Origin: CAYUYV01 sp964474635
Lineage (GTDB): Bacteria > Pseudomonadota > Alphaproteobacteria > JAJFIK01
Direction: 5' to 3'
Assembly: GCA_964474635.1 (NCBI GenBank)
Contig: CAYYTT010000064.1
Coordinates: 1 to 20,813, forward strand
DNA length: 20,813 nt
The notes beneath the pieces are model-generated. The model had not been told where the DNA came from. It made no database searches and saw only the letters and a program-made list of their open reading frames with translations. This document shows, one piece after another, positions 1-8,200 of the stretch; position 1 is the first letter of the stretch; every line of letters begins with the position of its first letter. Made by a program: the position numbers and the translations under genes.

Positions 1-172
1 CCGGCATCAGATCATCATTGCTGAACGGATCATCGTCTTCCTGCGGAGCGAGGATGTCGCCATTGGAACCGTCGAAGCGGACTTTCCGGGTGGACATGTC
101 CTCTCCCGTTTCCGTCGTGCCGTCCGTGCGTCCGAAGGGGCGGAAGCCAGTGTTTGCTTGATAGCGCGCCAT
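1..172 (-). CDS. Unknown protein, N-terminal part only (runs off the left edge)
   Basis: The reading frame opens with ATG at 170-172 and stays open to base 1, giving about 57 residues that begin MARYQANTGFRPFGRTDG. A good ribosome site, AAGGAG, lies 8 bases upstream of the ATG on the minus strand (about 181-187), which supports this start. A second in-frame ATG at 95-97 has a purine-rich stretch before it and is a weaker alternative. The visible part is polar and rich in Gly, Asp and Thr, with no signal peptide or membrane segment. I do not recognise the family. It lies downstream of the NYN gene on the same strand with a 154-bp gap, so it may have its own promoter. Confidence 0.6.
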   Translation of the reverse strand, partial: MARYQANTGFRPFGRTDGTTETGEDMSTRKVRFDGSNGDILAPQEDDDPFSNDDLMP

Positions 173-326
173 GTCAGTATCTCCTTGTTCTGGTCACGTC
201 GGCGCCAACCGCCGATGCGCAGGAGAGATAGACAGGCGCTGTATCAGCCCGACGTTGCAGGCTGTTTCAATTGTATCGAGGTTTGTATCCGTCCCGTGGC
301 ACGCCGCGGAAAACGGGTCGTCGGGC

Positions 327-917
327 TCAATCCCGCGCCAGGGCGAAATCCGCCGCCGATAGTCCCAGATGCAGGTCCGCCGTATCGATGCCCCGGCCAT
401 GGGACGCGCCCTGCTGGGGGAAAATGGTGGCGATGGTCAGGCCCCGCCGATGGAGTGCCGCCTCGTCCCGCAGTTCGGCCACCGCCTCACGAAAGTCCTG
501 ATCGGCGCTGGCGATGACAATCACGCTGACGGGCAGGGTCCTGAAGACGCGGAGCATGTCGAAGCCGATCCGCAAATCGATCCCGCGTTCACGGTTGTTG
601 CCGGCTAAAGTCCGTGTGCAGACGTGAACGCCCGATTGTTCCCAGCGCGAGGCCCGCTCCTGCCAGGCGTTCGCCGTCTCTCCGCCGACAACCCGGCCGT
701 CCGCCGGTACACCGATGTAAAAGCGCGTGGATACGAGGCGCCAGCCCTGGCGCGCGCACAACCAGCCCGCAAGGCGTCCGGGATGGAAGTCCGCAAAGCT
801 CTTGCAGCCGAAGACGCGGGTCGCCGCATAACGGATATTGCGGCCATCGAAAAAGACAGCCGCATTCTGCCGGGGCGGCGTATGGGGCCATCCCTGGCGG
901 GACAGGGCACACTGCAT
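327..917 (-). CDS. NYN-domain (PIN-like) ribonuclease, LabA/DUF88 type
   Basis: Predicted 196-residue cytoplasmic protein with the acidic pattern of NYN/PIN-like metal-dependent ribonucleases. The first strand reads AAVFFDGRNI (Asp24), the central motif is GIDLRIGFDMLRV (Asp114, Asp120), and a hydrophobic strand ends in IASADQDF (Asp139, Asp141), matching the usual SxDxDF motif. Family members bind Mg2+ with these residues and cleave RNA; no specific substrate can be named here. An in-frame ATG at 995 would add 26 residues. I prefer 917 because the domain begins soon after it, but neither start has a strong ribosome site. The gene lies about 210 bp downstream of the dehydrogenase gene on the same strand and may be transcribed separately. 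Confidence 0.8.
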   Translation of the reverse strand: MQCALSRQGWPHTPPRQNAAVFFDGRNIRYAATRVFGCKSFADFHPGRLAGWLCARQGWRLVSTRFYIGVPADGRVVGGETANAWQERASRWEQSGVHVCTRTLAGNNRERGIDLRIGFDMLRVFRTLPVSVIVIASADQDFREAVAELRDEAALHRRGLTIATIFPQQGASHGRGIDTADLHLGLSAADFALARD

Positions 918-1126
918 TTGCGGTCTGATCCTGATTGCCGAAACGCCAAACCAAAAAACGAAGTGGTCCGCTGTTTCCCCAAACACCGGGCACATTCACC
1001 ACTGTGAATATGCCACAGCTCCGGCGTTTGGTGCCGATCCTGCGGCAACCGAACGACGTTCCAGGTTCACCTGTTGTGAAATTATCTCAATCTATCGGGT
1101 CGGTGATTGTCGGGCCCGGCCGAACC

Positions 1127-1927
1127 CTACCGCGCGACCAGCGGCGCCATGTTCAAATGGACGCCCGCGTCGGTCATCAGGGTCTCGCCGGTGATCCAGT
1201 CAGCCCCTTCAAGGGCGAGGAAAAGGATGGCGTCCGCCACGCCGTCGGGCGTGCCCGCCTGGCGCAGGGGCGTGCGCTCTTCCACGGACTTGACCATGGC
1301 CTCATAGCCATCCTCGCCAAGACGATCCTTGAACCAGCGCGTGCCCACAAAGCCCGGACACACCGCGTTGACGCGGATTTCAGGGGCAAGCGCGCGCGCC
1401 AGGGACAGCGTCATGGTGTTGAGCGCGCCCTTTGAGGCGGCATAGGCGACCGAAGAGCCAATGCCCATCACGCCCGCGATGGACGACACATTGACAACCG
1501 AACCGCGCCCTTGCGCCCGCATGGCCGGCGCGACGGCCCTGATCATCTGGAAGGGCGCCACCACATTGATCTGATTGATCCAGGCAAAGTCATCCGCCGT
1601 CAGACCATCAAGGTCTTTGTGATCAACGAATTTGGTGCCGCCGGCATTGTTGACCAAAATGTCGATCCGGCCCCAGGCCTCAAGGGCGGCCTGTGCCATC
1701 CGCCGGCAGGCCGCGTCGTCGGTGACATCCGCCTGCACGAGCAGCACGTCCGTGCCGTGGGCCCGGCACCGGGCCGCGACGGCTTCGGCATCGCCAGCGC
1801 TCTTGGAATAGTTGATGACAACGCGAACACCCCGCTCGGCGAGGCGCTCGGCCGTGGCCGCCCCGATGCCGGCGGCCGATCCGGTGACAATGGCGGTTTT
1901 TCCCGCCGCCCGATCCTGCTGCGCCAT
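1127..1927 (-). CDS. Short-chain dehydrogenase/reductase (FabG-like SDR)
   Basis: 266-residue classical SDR, a cytoplasmic NAD(P)-dependent oxidoreductase. The cofactor motif TGSAAGIG is at residues 15-22, NNAG at 93-96, the catalytic Ser at 149 (VNVSS), and the YxxxK pair at Tyr162 and Lys166. The PGFVGT loop follows. Length is typical. The frame begins GTG-ATG with AGGAAG upstream; I take the ATG at 1927, although GTG at 1930 is possible. The substrate cannot be read from the sequence: relatives reduce 3-oxoacyl-ACP, acetoacetyl-CoA, sugars or alcohols. It starts about 50 bp after the YafK-type gene on the same strand and is probably co-transcribed with it. The nearby crotonase hints at acyl-CoA metabolism, but the unrelated transpeptidase lies between them. 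Confidence 0.93.
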   Translation of the reverse strand: MAQQDRAAGKTAIVTGSAAGIGAATAERLAERGVRVVINYSKSAGDAEAVAARCRAHGTDVLLVQADVTDDAACRRMAQAALEAWGRIDILVNNAGGTKFVDHKDLDGLTADDFAWINQINVVAPFQMIRAVAPAMRAQGRGSVVNVSSIAGVMGIGSSVAYAASKGALNTMTLSLARALAPEIRVNAVCPGFVGTRWFKDRLGEDGYEAMVKSVEERTPLRQAGTPDGVADAILFLALEGADWITGETLMTDAGVHLNMAPLVAR

Positions 1928-1978
1928 CACGCTGCTTCCTTTTTTGTGGTGTTCGGCACCCGGGCGGATCGTCAGGCC

Positions 1979-3010
1979 TTACTGGACGGTGGGCAGAGGG
2001 CACTGGGGTGCGCCGCAGGGCGTGGCCGCGCGAGCGGGAAGCCCATCGGATGCACCGCGTGCCGCGCGCACCGGCGTGTTGGTCGGCGCGCCCCTTTGGT
2101 CCGGGCCCGAGGACAGGGTCGCCGTCGCCGCGATGAGTTGATCGGCCGTGGGCTGACGACGGGCGAACCGATAGCTCCGCCCTTCGACCCACACGGCCGG
2201 AGGAACCCGTGTCTGCTCGAAGAAGTCATGCCCTTCCTTCAGGTTCATCCAGAACTGATGGTAGGCGGAGCTTCGGGTCGCATCGATGTTCACGTCCGTC
2301 ATCTTGAAGGGAAAGATGTGGACGGGAATGCCGTTCTGACCGGCTTCGAAGGCCGCGCCGACCAGGGCGTAGATCTCTTCCATGCGCTTGTCGGTCATGG
2401 CGAAACAGCCGCGTGACACGCAGGAGCCATGGACCATGATCAGATTGCCCGTGCGTCCGTGGGCCCGGTCATAGGCATTCGGAAAACCCAGATTGAACGA
2501 CAGGTGAAATTTACTGTTCGGGTTCATATTTTCCGGATAGACCGTGTAGAACCCTTCAGGAGACTGATTATCACCCTCCTGCAGTTTCGGGCCCATGCCG
2601 CCGGAGTAGTCGCAAATGCTGTAGGTCCGGAACAGGGTGAAACGGCCGTCCACATCCTGGGACCAGACCTCCAGTTGCCGGGTCAGCTTGAAAATCCGGA
2701 TGAAAACGGGCGCCCCAAGAGACAGGCCCTTTGCCTCAAGGGACTGGCGCAGGCGGTTTTGCACCCGCGCGAAAGCTTGTTCGGCTCGCAGGCTCGTGGG
2801 CACGAGGCTCGCCCTGCTGGAAGACCCCGTGTCCCGGGGCTGGGAGGTGGAGACGGGCCGGGTCCAACCGTAATCGGCCGCCGTCGGCACCGACTGTGCC
2901 AGGGCCGGGCTTGGCGTCAGCAGGCCGGGCGACACACTCAGGGCCGCGATGAGTGCGGCGCCGGCAAAAACGCGCCGGGGGGCAAGGAGGATGGACCGCA
3001 AAATACGCAT
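1979..3010 (-). CDS. YafK-type L,D-transpeptidase (YkuD domain), exported
   Basis: 343 residues with a Sec signal peptide: positive N-terminus MRILRSILLAPRR, a hydrophobic stretch, and a likely cleavage after ALA near residue 38. The YkuD catalytic motif is HGSCVSRGC (His194, Cys202), followed by FAMTDKRMEEIY, a pattern I associate with the YafK/DpaA branch rather than with the larger YcbB branch. Enzymes of this fold act in the periplasm on meso-DAP bonds of peptidoglycan. E. coli DpaA (YafK) detaches Braun lipoprotein from the wall; whether this one forms or breaks such bonds is not visible. A low-complexity region rich in Ala and Pro follows the domain at the C-terminus. The start at 3010 has GGAG upstream; an earlier in-frame start at 3049 would spoil the signal peptide. 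Confidence 0.9.
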   Translation of the reverse strand: MRILRSILLAPRRVFAGAALIAALSVSPGLLTPSPALAQSVPTAADYGWTRPVSTSQPRDTGSSSRASLVPTSLRAEQAFARVQNRLRQSLEAKGLSLGAPVFIRIFKLTRQLEVWSQDVDGRFTLFRTYSICDYSGGMGPKLQEGDNQSPEGFYTVYPENMNPNSKFHLSFNLGFPNAYDRAHGRTGNLIMVHGSCVSRGCFAMTDKRMEEIYALVGAAFEAGQNGIPVHIFPFKMTDVNIDATRSSAYHQFWMNLKEGHDFFEQTRVPPAVWVEGRSYRFARRQPTADQLIAATATLSSGPDQRGAPTNTPVRAARGASDGLPARAATPCGAPQCPLPTVQ

Positions 3011-3070
3011 GGACAGACCTGCTCCGTAACGTGATCGTCGCAAACACAACTGTTGAGACCGCGCCGTGAT

Positions 3071-3100
3071 CTAAGGGCGCGGTGCCTTGGGCGCCCTTAG
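3071..3100 (-). terminator. Perfect 10-bp inverted repeat between the crotonase and YafK genes
   Basis: CTAAGGGCGC at 3071-3080 and its exact complement GCGCCCTTAG at 3091-3100 enclose a 10-base loop. The hairpin sits 12 bases after the crotonase stop codon on the minus strand. No T-run follows, so it is not a textbook intrinsic terminator. It could be a weak terminator or an mRNA 3'-end protector. Confidence 0.4.
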
Positions 3101-3108
3101 ACCCTTCG
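3094..3108. repeat. 15-mer intergenic repeat, copy 1
   Basis: CCCTTAGACCCTTCG is found here and again at 4658-4672, both times outside genes. This copy overlaps the right arm of the 3071-3100 hairpin. It may belong to a dispersed intergenic repeat family, which cannot be judged from two copies. Confidence 0.4.
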
Positions 3109-3112
3109 CGGC

Positions 3113-3898
3113 TCACTGGCCCTTAAAGACCGGCGTGCGCTTTTCCGCCCAGGCGGTGCGCCCCTCGGCGTAATCGTCGCTGGCGAAGCAGTTCGACACC
3201 ATCTCGTCGACGAGGTCGGTGCGCGCCCGATCCGACAGGGCCAGCACTTCTGCCACGGCCCGCTTGGCCGTGCGCTGGGTCAGGGGGGCATTGGCACTCA
3301 CCCGGTCGCAGAAATCGTGGACGGCGGGGCTCAGCTGGCCCCGGTCATAGACCCGATTGATCAGCCCTATGCGTTCCGCCTCATGGGCATTATAGGTCCG
3401 CGCGGTGTACAGAATCTCTCTGGCATGGGCCGCACCCACCGCAATCACCAAATCGCGGGTCGCGCCAAAGCCGTAGCCCACCCCGAGCTTCGCGGCGGGG
3501 ATTGCGAAGCGCGCATCATTGCGGGCATACCGGATGTCGCAGGACAGGGCGACGCCCAGACCACCGCCCATGCAGATGCCGCGAATGGACGCGAGCGTCG
3601 GGTGTTTGCACTCGCGGATCCGCGTGAAGGCGATCTCGGTCGCGGACTCATAGGCATTGGTGCCTTCGGAGGTCGCCCGCACAGTATCAAATTCGGAAAT
3701 GTCCGCGCCGGAGATAAAGGCGCGATCCCCGGCGCCCTTCAAGACAACCGCGCGCACGGAGGGGTTGGCTTCAAGGGCGTCGAGGTGGTCCGGGATCGAG
3801 CGCCACATATCCAGTGTCAGGGCGTTATGCCGGCTTTCGTTGTCGAAAATGAGCCAGCCGATCGCGCCTTGCACCTCAGTGCGTACAGTTCCCCGCAT
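3113..3898 (-). CDS. Enoyl-CoA hydratase/isomerase family (crotonase fold) protein
   Basis: 261 residues, full length for a crotonase-fold enzyme acting on an acyl-CoA thioester in the cytoplasm. The oxyanion-hole segments are AFISGADISEF (about 60-70) and GICMGGGLGVALSCDIRYA (about 108-125). Of the two catalytic glutamates of classical enoyl-CoA hydratase, the second is kept (Glu161 in AREILYTA). The first is replaced by Ala135 in IPAAKLG, where hydratases read PE. That makes plain hydratase activity uncertain; isomerase, decarboxylase, hydrolase or another crotonase reaction is possible. The ATG at 3898 follows GGAAAGGA at good spacing; a GTG at 3919 is less likely. It is divergent from queF and followed by a hairpin. 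Confidence 0.9.
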   Translation of the reverse strand: MRGTVRTEVQGAIGWLIFDNESRHNALTLDMWRSIPDHLDALEANPSVRAVVLKGAGDRAFISGADISEFDTVRATSEGTNAYESATEIAFTRIRECKHPTLASIRGICMGGGLGVALSCDIRYARNDARFAIPAAKLGVGYGFGATRDLVIAVGAAHAREILYTARTYNAHEAERIGLINRVYDRGQLSPAVHDFCDRVSANAPLTQRTAKRAVAEVLALSDRARTDLVDEMVSNCFASDDYAEGRTAWAEKRTPVFKGQ

Positions 3899-4014
3899 GG
3901 TCCGTTTGTCCTTTCCCACCCGATCCGGGCCGGTTCGCCGGATAAAGGCCGAGGCTGGACGCCCGGCCCGGCGAACGCTACCACCTGCCGTTAATCCTGT
4001 ACGCTAGCCTAATC

Positions 4015-4557
4015 ATGCTCCGGTACCAAACCGTGATTGACGGGGTTACTGATTTGACCGACCCGAACGAGACCGTACCTGCCGACCCCGCGTCCGGCCA
4101 ACAAGACCAAAGCCGCCTAACCCATCTGGGGCAGGTGAGCGCCCTGCCGTCCGATCCGCAATCGGCCGTGCTCGACCCGGTGGCGAACCCCCATCCGGAC
4201 ATTGATTATCTGACCCGCTTCGTCTGCCCGGAGTTCACATCCCTGTGCCCCGTGACGGGCCAGCCGGATTTTGCCCATTTGGTTCTGGACTACGTGCCCG
4301 ATCAATTTCTGGTGGAAAGCAAGAGCCTGAAACTCTATCTCGGCGCCTTCCGCAATCACGCGGCCTTCCACGAAGCCTGCACGATCGACATCGCCAAGCG
4401 GGTTGCGGATGCCATTGCGCCCCGGTGGCTGCGCATCGCCGGCTATTGGTATCCGCGCGGCGGCATTCCCATTGATGTCTTTTTTCAAACGGGGACCCCG
4501 CCCGACGGCGTATGGGTCCCTGATCCCGGCGTTGCCCCCTATCGGGGTCGCGGGTAG
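4015..4557 (+). CDS. queF: NADPH-dependent 7-cyano-7-deazaguanine reductase QueF
   Basis: 180-residue short-form (type I, single-domain) QueF, the T-fold enzyme that reduces preQ0 nitrile to preQ1 amine in tRNA queuosine synthesis, using NADPH in the cytoplasm. The nucleophile motif is FTSLCPVTGQPD with Cys78 and the general acid Asp85. The QueF signature ESKSLK is at 101-106, and the substrate-binding His-Glu is at 119-120 (AFHEAC). The first 60 residues are polar and variable. Start choice is uncertain: the ATG at 4015 has no clear ribosome site, while a TTG at 4054 has GGGG 8 bases upstream and would still leave the whole catalytic domain. Neighbours are unrelated to queuosine. It faces away from the crotonase gene across 116 bp. 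Confidence 0.95.
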   Translation: MLRYQTVIDGVTDLTDPNETVPADPASGQQDQSRLTHLGQVSALPSDPQSAVLDPVANPHPDIDYLTRFVCPEFTSLCPVTGQPDFAHLVLDYVPDQFLVESKSLKLYLGAFRNHAAFHEACTIDIAKRVADAIAPRWLRIAGYWYPRGGIPIDVFFQTGTPPDGVWVPDPGVAPYRGRG

Positions 4558-5202
4558 GCGGACGGCCGGTTGCGGGGCATCGGTGCGACGTGGGCGGATC
4601 ATTTGTCGCCCTTCCATTCGCTCCCTCCCGGGCCTCCTCTTGGTCCGAAGGCGTGGCCCCTTAGACCCTTCGTTTGGGGGAGGCCAGAGGGTGCCACCAC
4701 AGGGCGAAAATTCGGTCCCCAACGCCCCCTCCGGCTCTTGAAAAAATGCCGCAGCACCACCCGTCGCCCGGGAAAGCTGATATCGATCAAGGCGATGAGT
4801 GTGTACACTTGTCCATAATTTGATGTGTGTGTGACGGGTTGCCCGGTCGCGCCATGCTCTTGCTGTGCCCGCGCGGTGCGCCTTCCGGCGGCGAGGAACG
4901 CTGACGCGCCGCCCGTGTTCACAGGCAAGGTTGGCCGGGGCAAGGCTGGCAGGCTTTTAACGGCGGGCTTTTTCTTCCGACTGTTCCGTATTCATAAGGA
5001 GTACACGGATTGTCCTTGTCCAAAGGGCAAGGCCATGGCGTGCCCTGGCCGGCCGTCGGGGTGCGGGAGAATGGGGGCGGCTGCGTACCGGGATCGTCAA
5101 GGATTGCCCGCGCGGTCCTTCAAAACGCAGGCAATGACTGAGGGCACGGGGACGGGGCTCGTGAGCAGAGAGGGCCCGTGAGCAAAGAGAGAGGGAACGG
5201 GG
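4558..5202. other. Long intergenic region before the giant gene
   Basis: 645 bp with no convincing gene and no tRNA-like fold that I can find. It holds the second copy of the 15-mer (4658-4672); a palindrome GTGTACAC at 4801-4808 next to CATAAT (4814-4819), which resembles a -10 box but lacks a clear -35; and AAGGAG at 4996-5001 placed 8 bases before a TTG that opens a 43-codon frame ending at 5141. A hairpin at 5014-5032 has an 8-pair stem (one G-U) and an AAA loop, and can compete with downstream complementary segments around GCCATGGC. Just before the giant gene lies an imperfect 17-bp tandem duplication starting at 5161 and 5178. It is probably the promoter and leader of the giant gene, but the exact promoter is not identifiable by eye. 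Confidence 0.5.
4658..4672. repeat. 15-mer intergenic repeat, copy 2
   Basis: CCCTTAGACCCTTCG, identical to 3094-3108. Here it lies about 100 bp after the queF stop codon, within a stretch bounded by GGCCTCC and its complement GGAGGCC, so it could sit in the loop of a long weak hairpin. Confidence 0.4.
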
Positions 5203-8200
5203 ATGGCGGTTTCATTCGGCGAATTTTTTCTGGAAGGCATTCAGCTCACCCAGCCCACCGATGTGGCCTTCGGGCCGGACGGCCGGCTTTATATTCTTGA
5301 GCAGGATGGACGGTTGCTGCGCGTCGAGGTGGCTTTCGAGAACAACGCCTACACGGCTGTGTCCACGGAGGTGATCGATCTTGTCCGGGATATTCAAAAT
5401 CACGACGTTCAGGGCAATCCCATCGATGATGAGGGCCGGCTCGCCCTCGGCCTGCTCGTCACGGGAACGCCCGCCGCGCCGCAGGTCTATGTGAGTTCCG
5501 CCGACCCTAATTTTCCGTTCCAGAACCGGGGCAATACGGATGTTCTCGATTCCAATTCCGGGATCCTGTCGCGCCTGACCCTCGATGGGGAGACCTGGAG
5601 CAAGGTGGATCTCGTGCGCGGCCTCGCCCGGGGCAACACAGCCCATGGGATTAGCGACATGGATATCCGCCTGGAGGAGGTGGACGGGGAGGTCAAACCG
5701 TTTCTCTATCTCAATGCTGGCGGCATGACCAACTCAGGGGGTGTCGGACCGTTTTTCTTCTTTCAGCCTGAATTTGTTTATTCAGGCGCCATTCTGAAAA
5801 TCGATCTTGAGGCCCTGGACGCGCTGCCCCTTCAGACGACGGACCAGTTGGGCCGGCCGCTCGATCCGAACGCCTATTACATTTATGATCTGCCCACGGT
5901 GGACGATCCAACCCGCGACACGGATGGCGACATCAATCCGCTGAGCGGCTTCGACATCTTCGGCAGTAACAATGGCCTGAACCAGGTCAAATTTGACCCG
6001 TCCGGCCCCGTGGACATCTACGCCAGTGGATTTCGCAACGCCGTCGGTCTCGTGGTCACCAACACCAACCAGATCTACACGTCTGACAATGGTCCGTCCG
6101 ATTGCTGCGACCGGCCTCCGGTCTTCGTGAACGGCGTCGCAACCAATCTGCCCAATTTCGGGCAGGAAAATCCGACCAATGTCCAATCGCCGGATGCACT
6201 TTATCTTGTTACAGAAGGTCTCTATGCGGGGCATCCCAACCCGGTGCGCGCCAGCGGTCCCGACGCGGGCCTGTTCATTCCAGGCACCACAACGCCGGTG
6301 CCGGTTTTGCCGGCCGACTGGGACGACGTCCTGGCGGGGTTCGACGCCACCACTTCGCCCTTCGCCGATGAGGCCTTTTTCCTGAACAACGGCTCGGTCG
6401 AGGATCCGGCGATCCTGAGCTATCCCTCGTCGGTCAATGGCATCGACCAGTATGAAGCCTCGTTCTTTGACCGGGCCATCGAAAACGCCCTTATCCTGTC
6501 ACGCTTTACCTTCAGTGGCAGTTCGAACTCCGATATCATCATTATAGAGACCGATGTGAGCGGCGAAGTCGTGGTGTCCCAACAGACCTTCGACATCGGC
6601 GGCACCTTCGGTGGCGGCCTTGGCCTTACGACACTTGGTGACGATGGGCCGTTCCCCGGCACGATCTGGGTCGCCGGACAGATCTCCAACACCATTGCGA
6701 TCCTCAGCCCCGACGGGGAACCGGCCGATCCGCCGGAGCCGCCGCCAGCCGATGATCGGGACGAGGATGGACTTAAGGATTTCGTCACCGATGCCGTCCC
6801 GTTCGATGCCACCAATGGCGGTCTCGCCCGGCTCGGGGCGTCAGACACCATCGTGTGGACCTTCAGCCCGACCACCGTGCCGCCGGGACCGGCCAACTCC
6901 ATTTTCAATCTGGGTGTAACCGGGGCCATGACGAACGGCGCCGACACGCTCGCCGACCTGTTCGACGACACGAATTTTTTCCCCGGCGGCGCGGTGGGCC
7001 AACTCGTGCTGCTCGAAGCCGGTCCGGGCACGGCCCTTGGCGCCGCCAATACCCAGCGCGACGCGGCCCAGTTCGCCATGTCCACCGATGCGGACGTGAA
7101 TGCCTTCACGATTTCGGTTGATATTTCCAATCCGATCCCCCCCATCCTGGAGCTTGCCTCCATTCGCGACGGCACCTCGGCCGGTTTCGCCGTGGGTGAT
7201 GGGACGCAGTCGGACTTTGTCTATTTCGGCGCGGGTTTTGAAAACGGTCGGGCCGGTTTCGTCGTGGTGGTGGAGGAGGGGGATGCGGAGCAAACTCGCC
7301 TGTTCGTGGACCTCCCCGTCCTTGCCGATCCCTCGGCGGTGCGCACGGGCGATCCCCTGCTGCTTGAGTTCGACGTGGATGCGGTGGCCGGAACGCTCGT
7401 GCCGCGCTTTGCGTTCGACATTCTCGATCCCATCGATGGCGCTTCCACGCGCACGATCACAGGCGAACTGCCGGCCGTCACGGTGAGCGGCGATGTGCTC
7501 GCTGCCCTGCAGGGCACCTACACGCTGACCCAGGATGCCGACAGCGTGACAGCGGATCCGCAGGATCTTGCCTCCGGCCCGGTGATCTCGTTGCTCGCCA
7601 CGACGAATGGCGATGATGAAACATTTCCCGTGGCCTGGAATGTGGTGCAGGTCTCGAGCCGGGCGGGCGATCCTGGCCTTGGCTTTGATCTGGTCAGTGA
7701 CGCCGTCGCCCTCTGGACCCAAAGTGAGGTCCAGCCCGGTGTCCTTGTGGATGCGTCGGAATTCGGTAATGACGGCAGCCTGATTGGCGGCGTGAGCGTG
7801 ACCGCGAATGGCCTTGCCGGCAATGGTCTGCAATTTGACGGGGCGACAGGTCGCGCTGTTGTTCCGCACAGTGCCGATTTCCTGCTGGATGAAGGGACCC
7901 TGGCCTTTTGGGTCAATCCGGAACGTTTGGGTGTCGATCAGGGGCTTGTCTCGAAGGATGCGGGCTTTAATGGAACCGGCGGTCATCTTGATATTCGCCT
8001 TCTTGCGGACGGGCAGCTTTACGTGCGGCTGCAAAATGCCGATGCCGCTTCCGATGTCCTTCTCGTTGGTCCAAGCCTCGCGCTGAACCAATGGAACCAC
8101 GTGGCGGCAAGCTTCGGCCCCGGCGGTGTGGAAATCTTCGTCAACGGAACGCGTGTCGCCGCAAATCCCTACGAAGGGGGGCTGGGCGCCACGTCCGGCG

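Noticed and set aside
1511..3034. Plus-strand open frames opposite the dehydrogenase and YafK-type genes
   Set aside because: The minus-strand products carry clear catalytic motifs and signal peptide; the plus-strand translations show none.
3899..4014. preQ1 riboswitch in front of queF
   Set aside because: The 116-bp gap shows no aptamer-like hairpin with an A-rich tail, and the ATG may be nearly leaderless.
4599..4943. Minus-strand open frame of 114 codons in the intergenic region
   Set aside because: The translation is Gly/Arg/Pro-rich with no motif, spans the dispersed 15-mer and lacks a convincing ribosome site.
4558..5202. tRNA or other known structured RNA gene
   Set aside because: No cloverleaf arms, GTTC-loop or CCA-type end could be found on either strand by eye.
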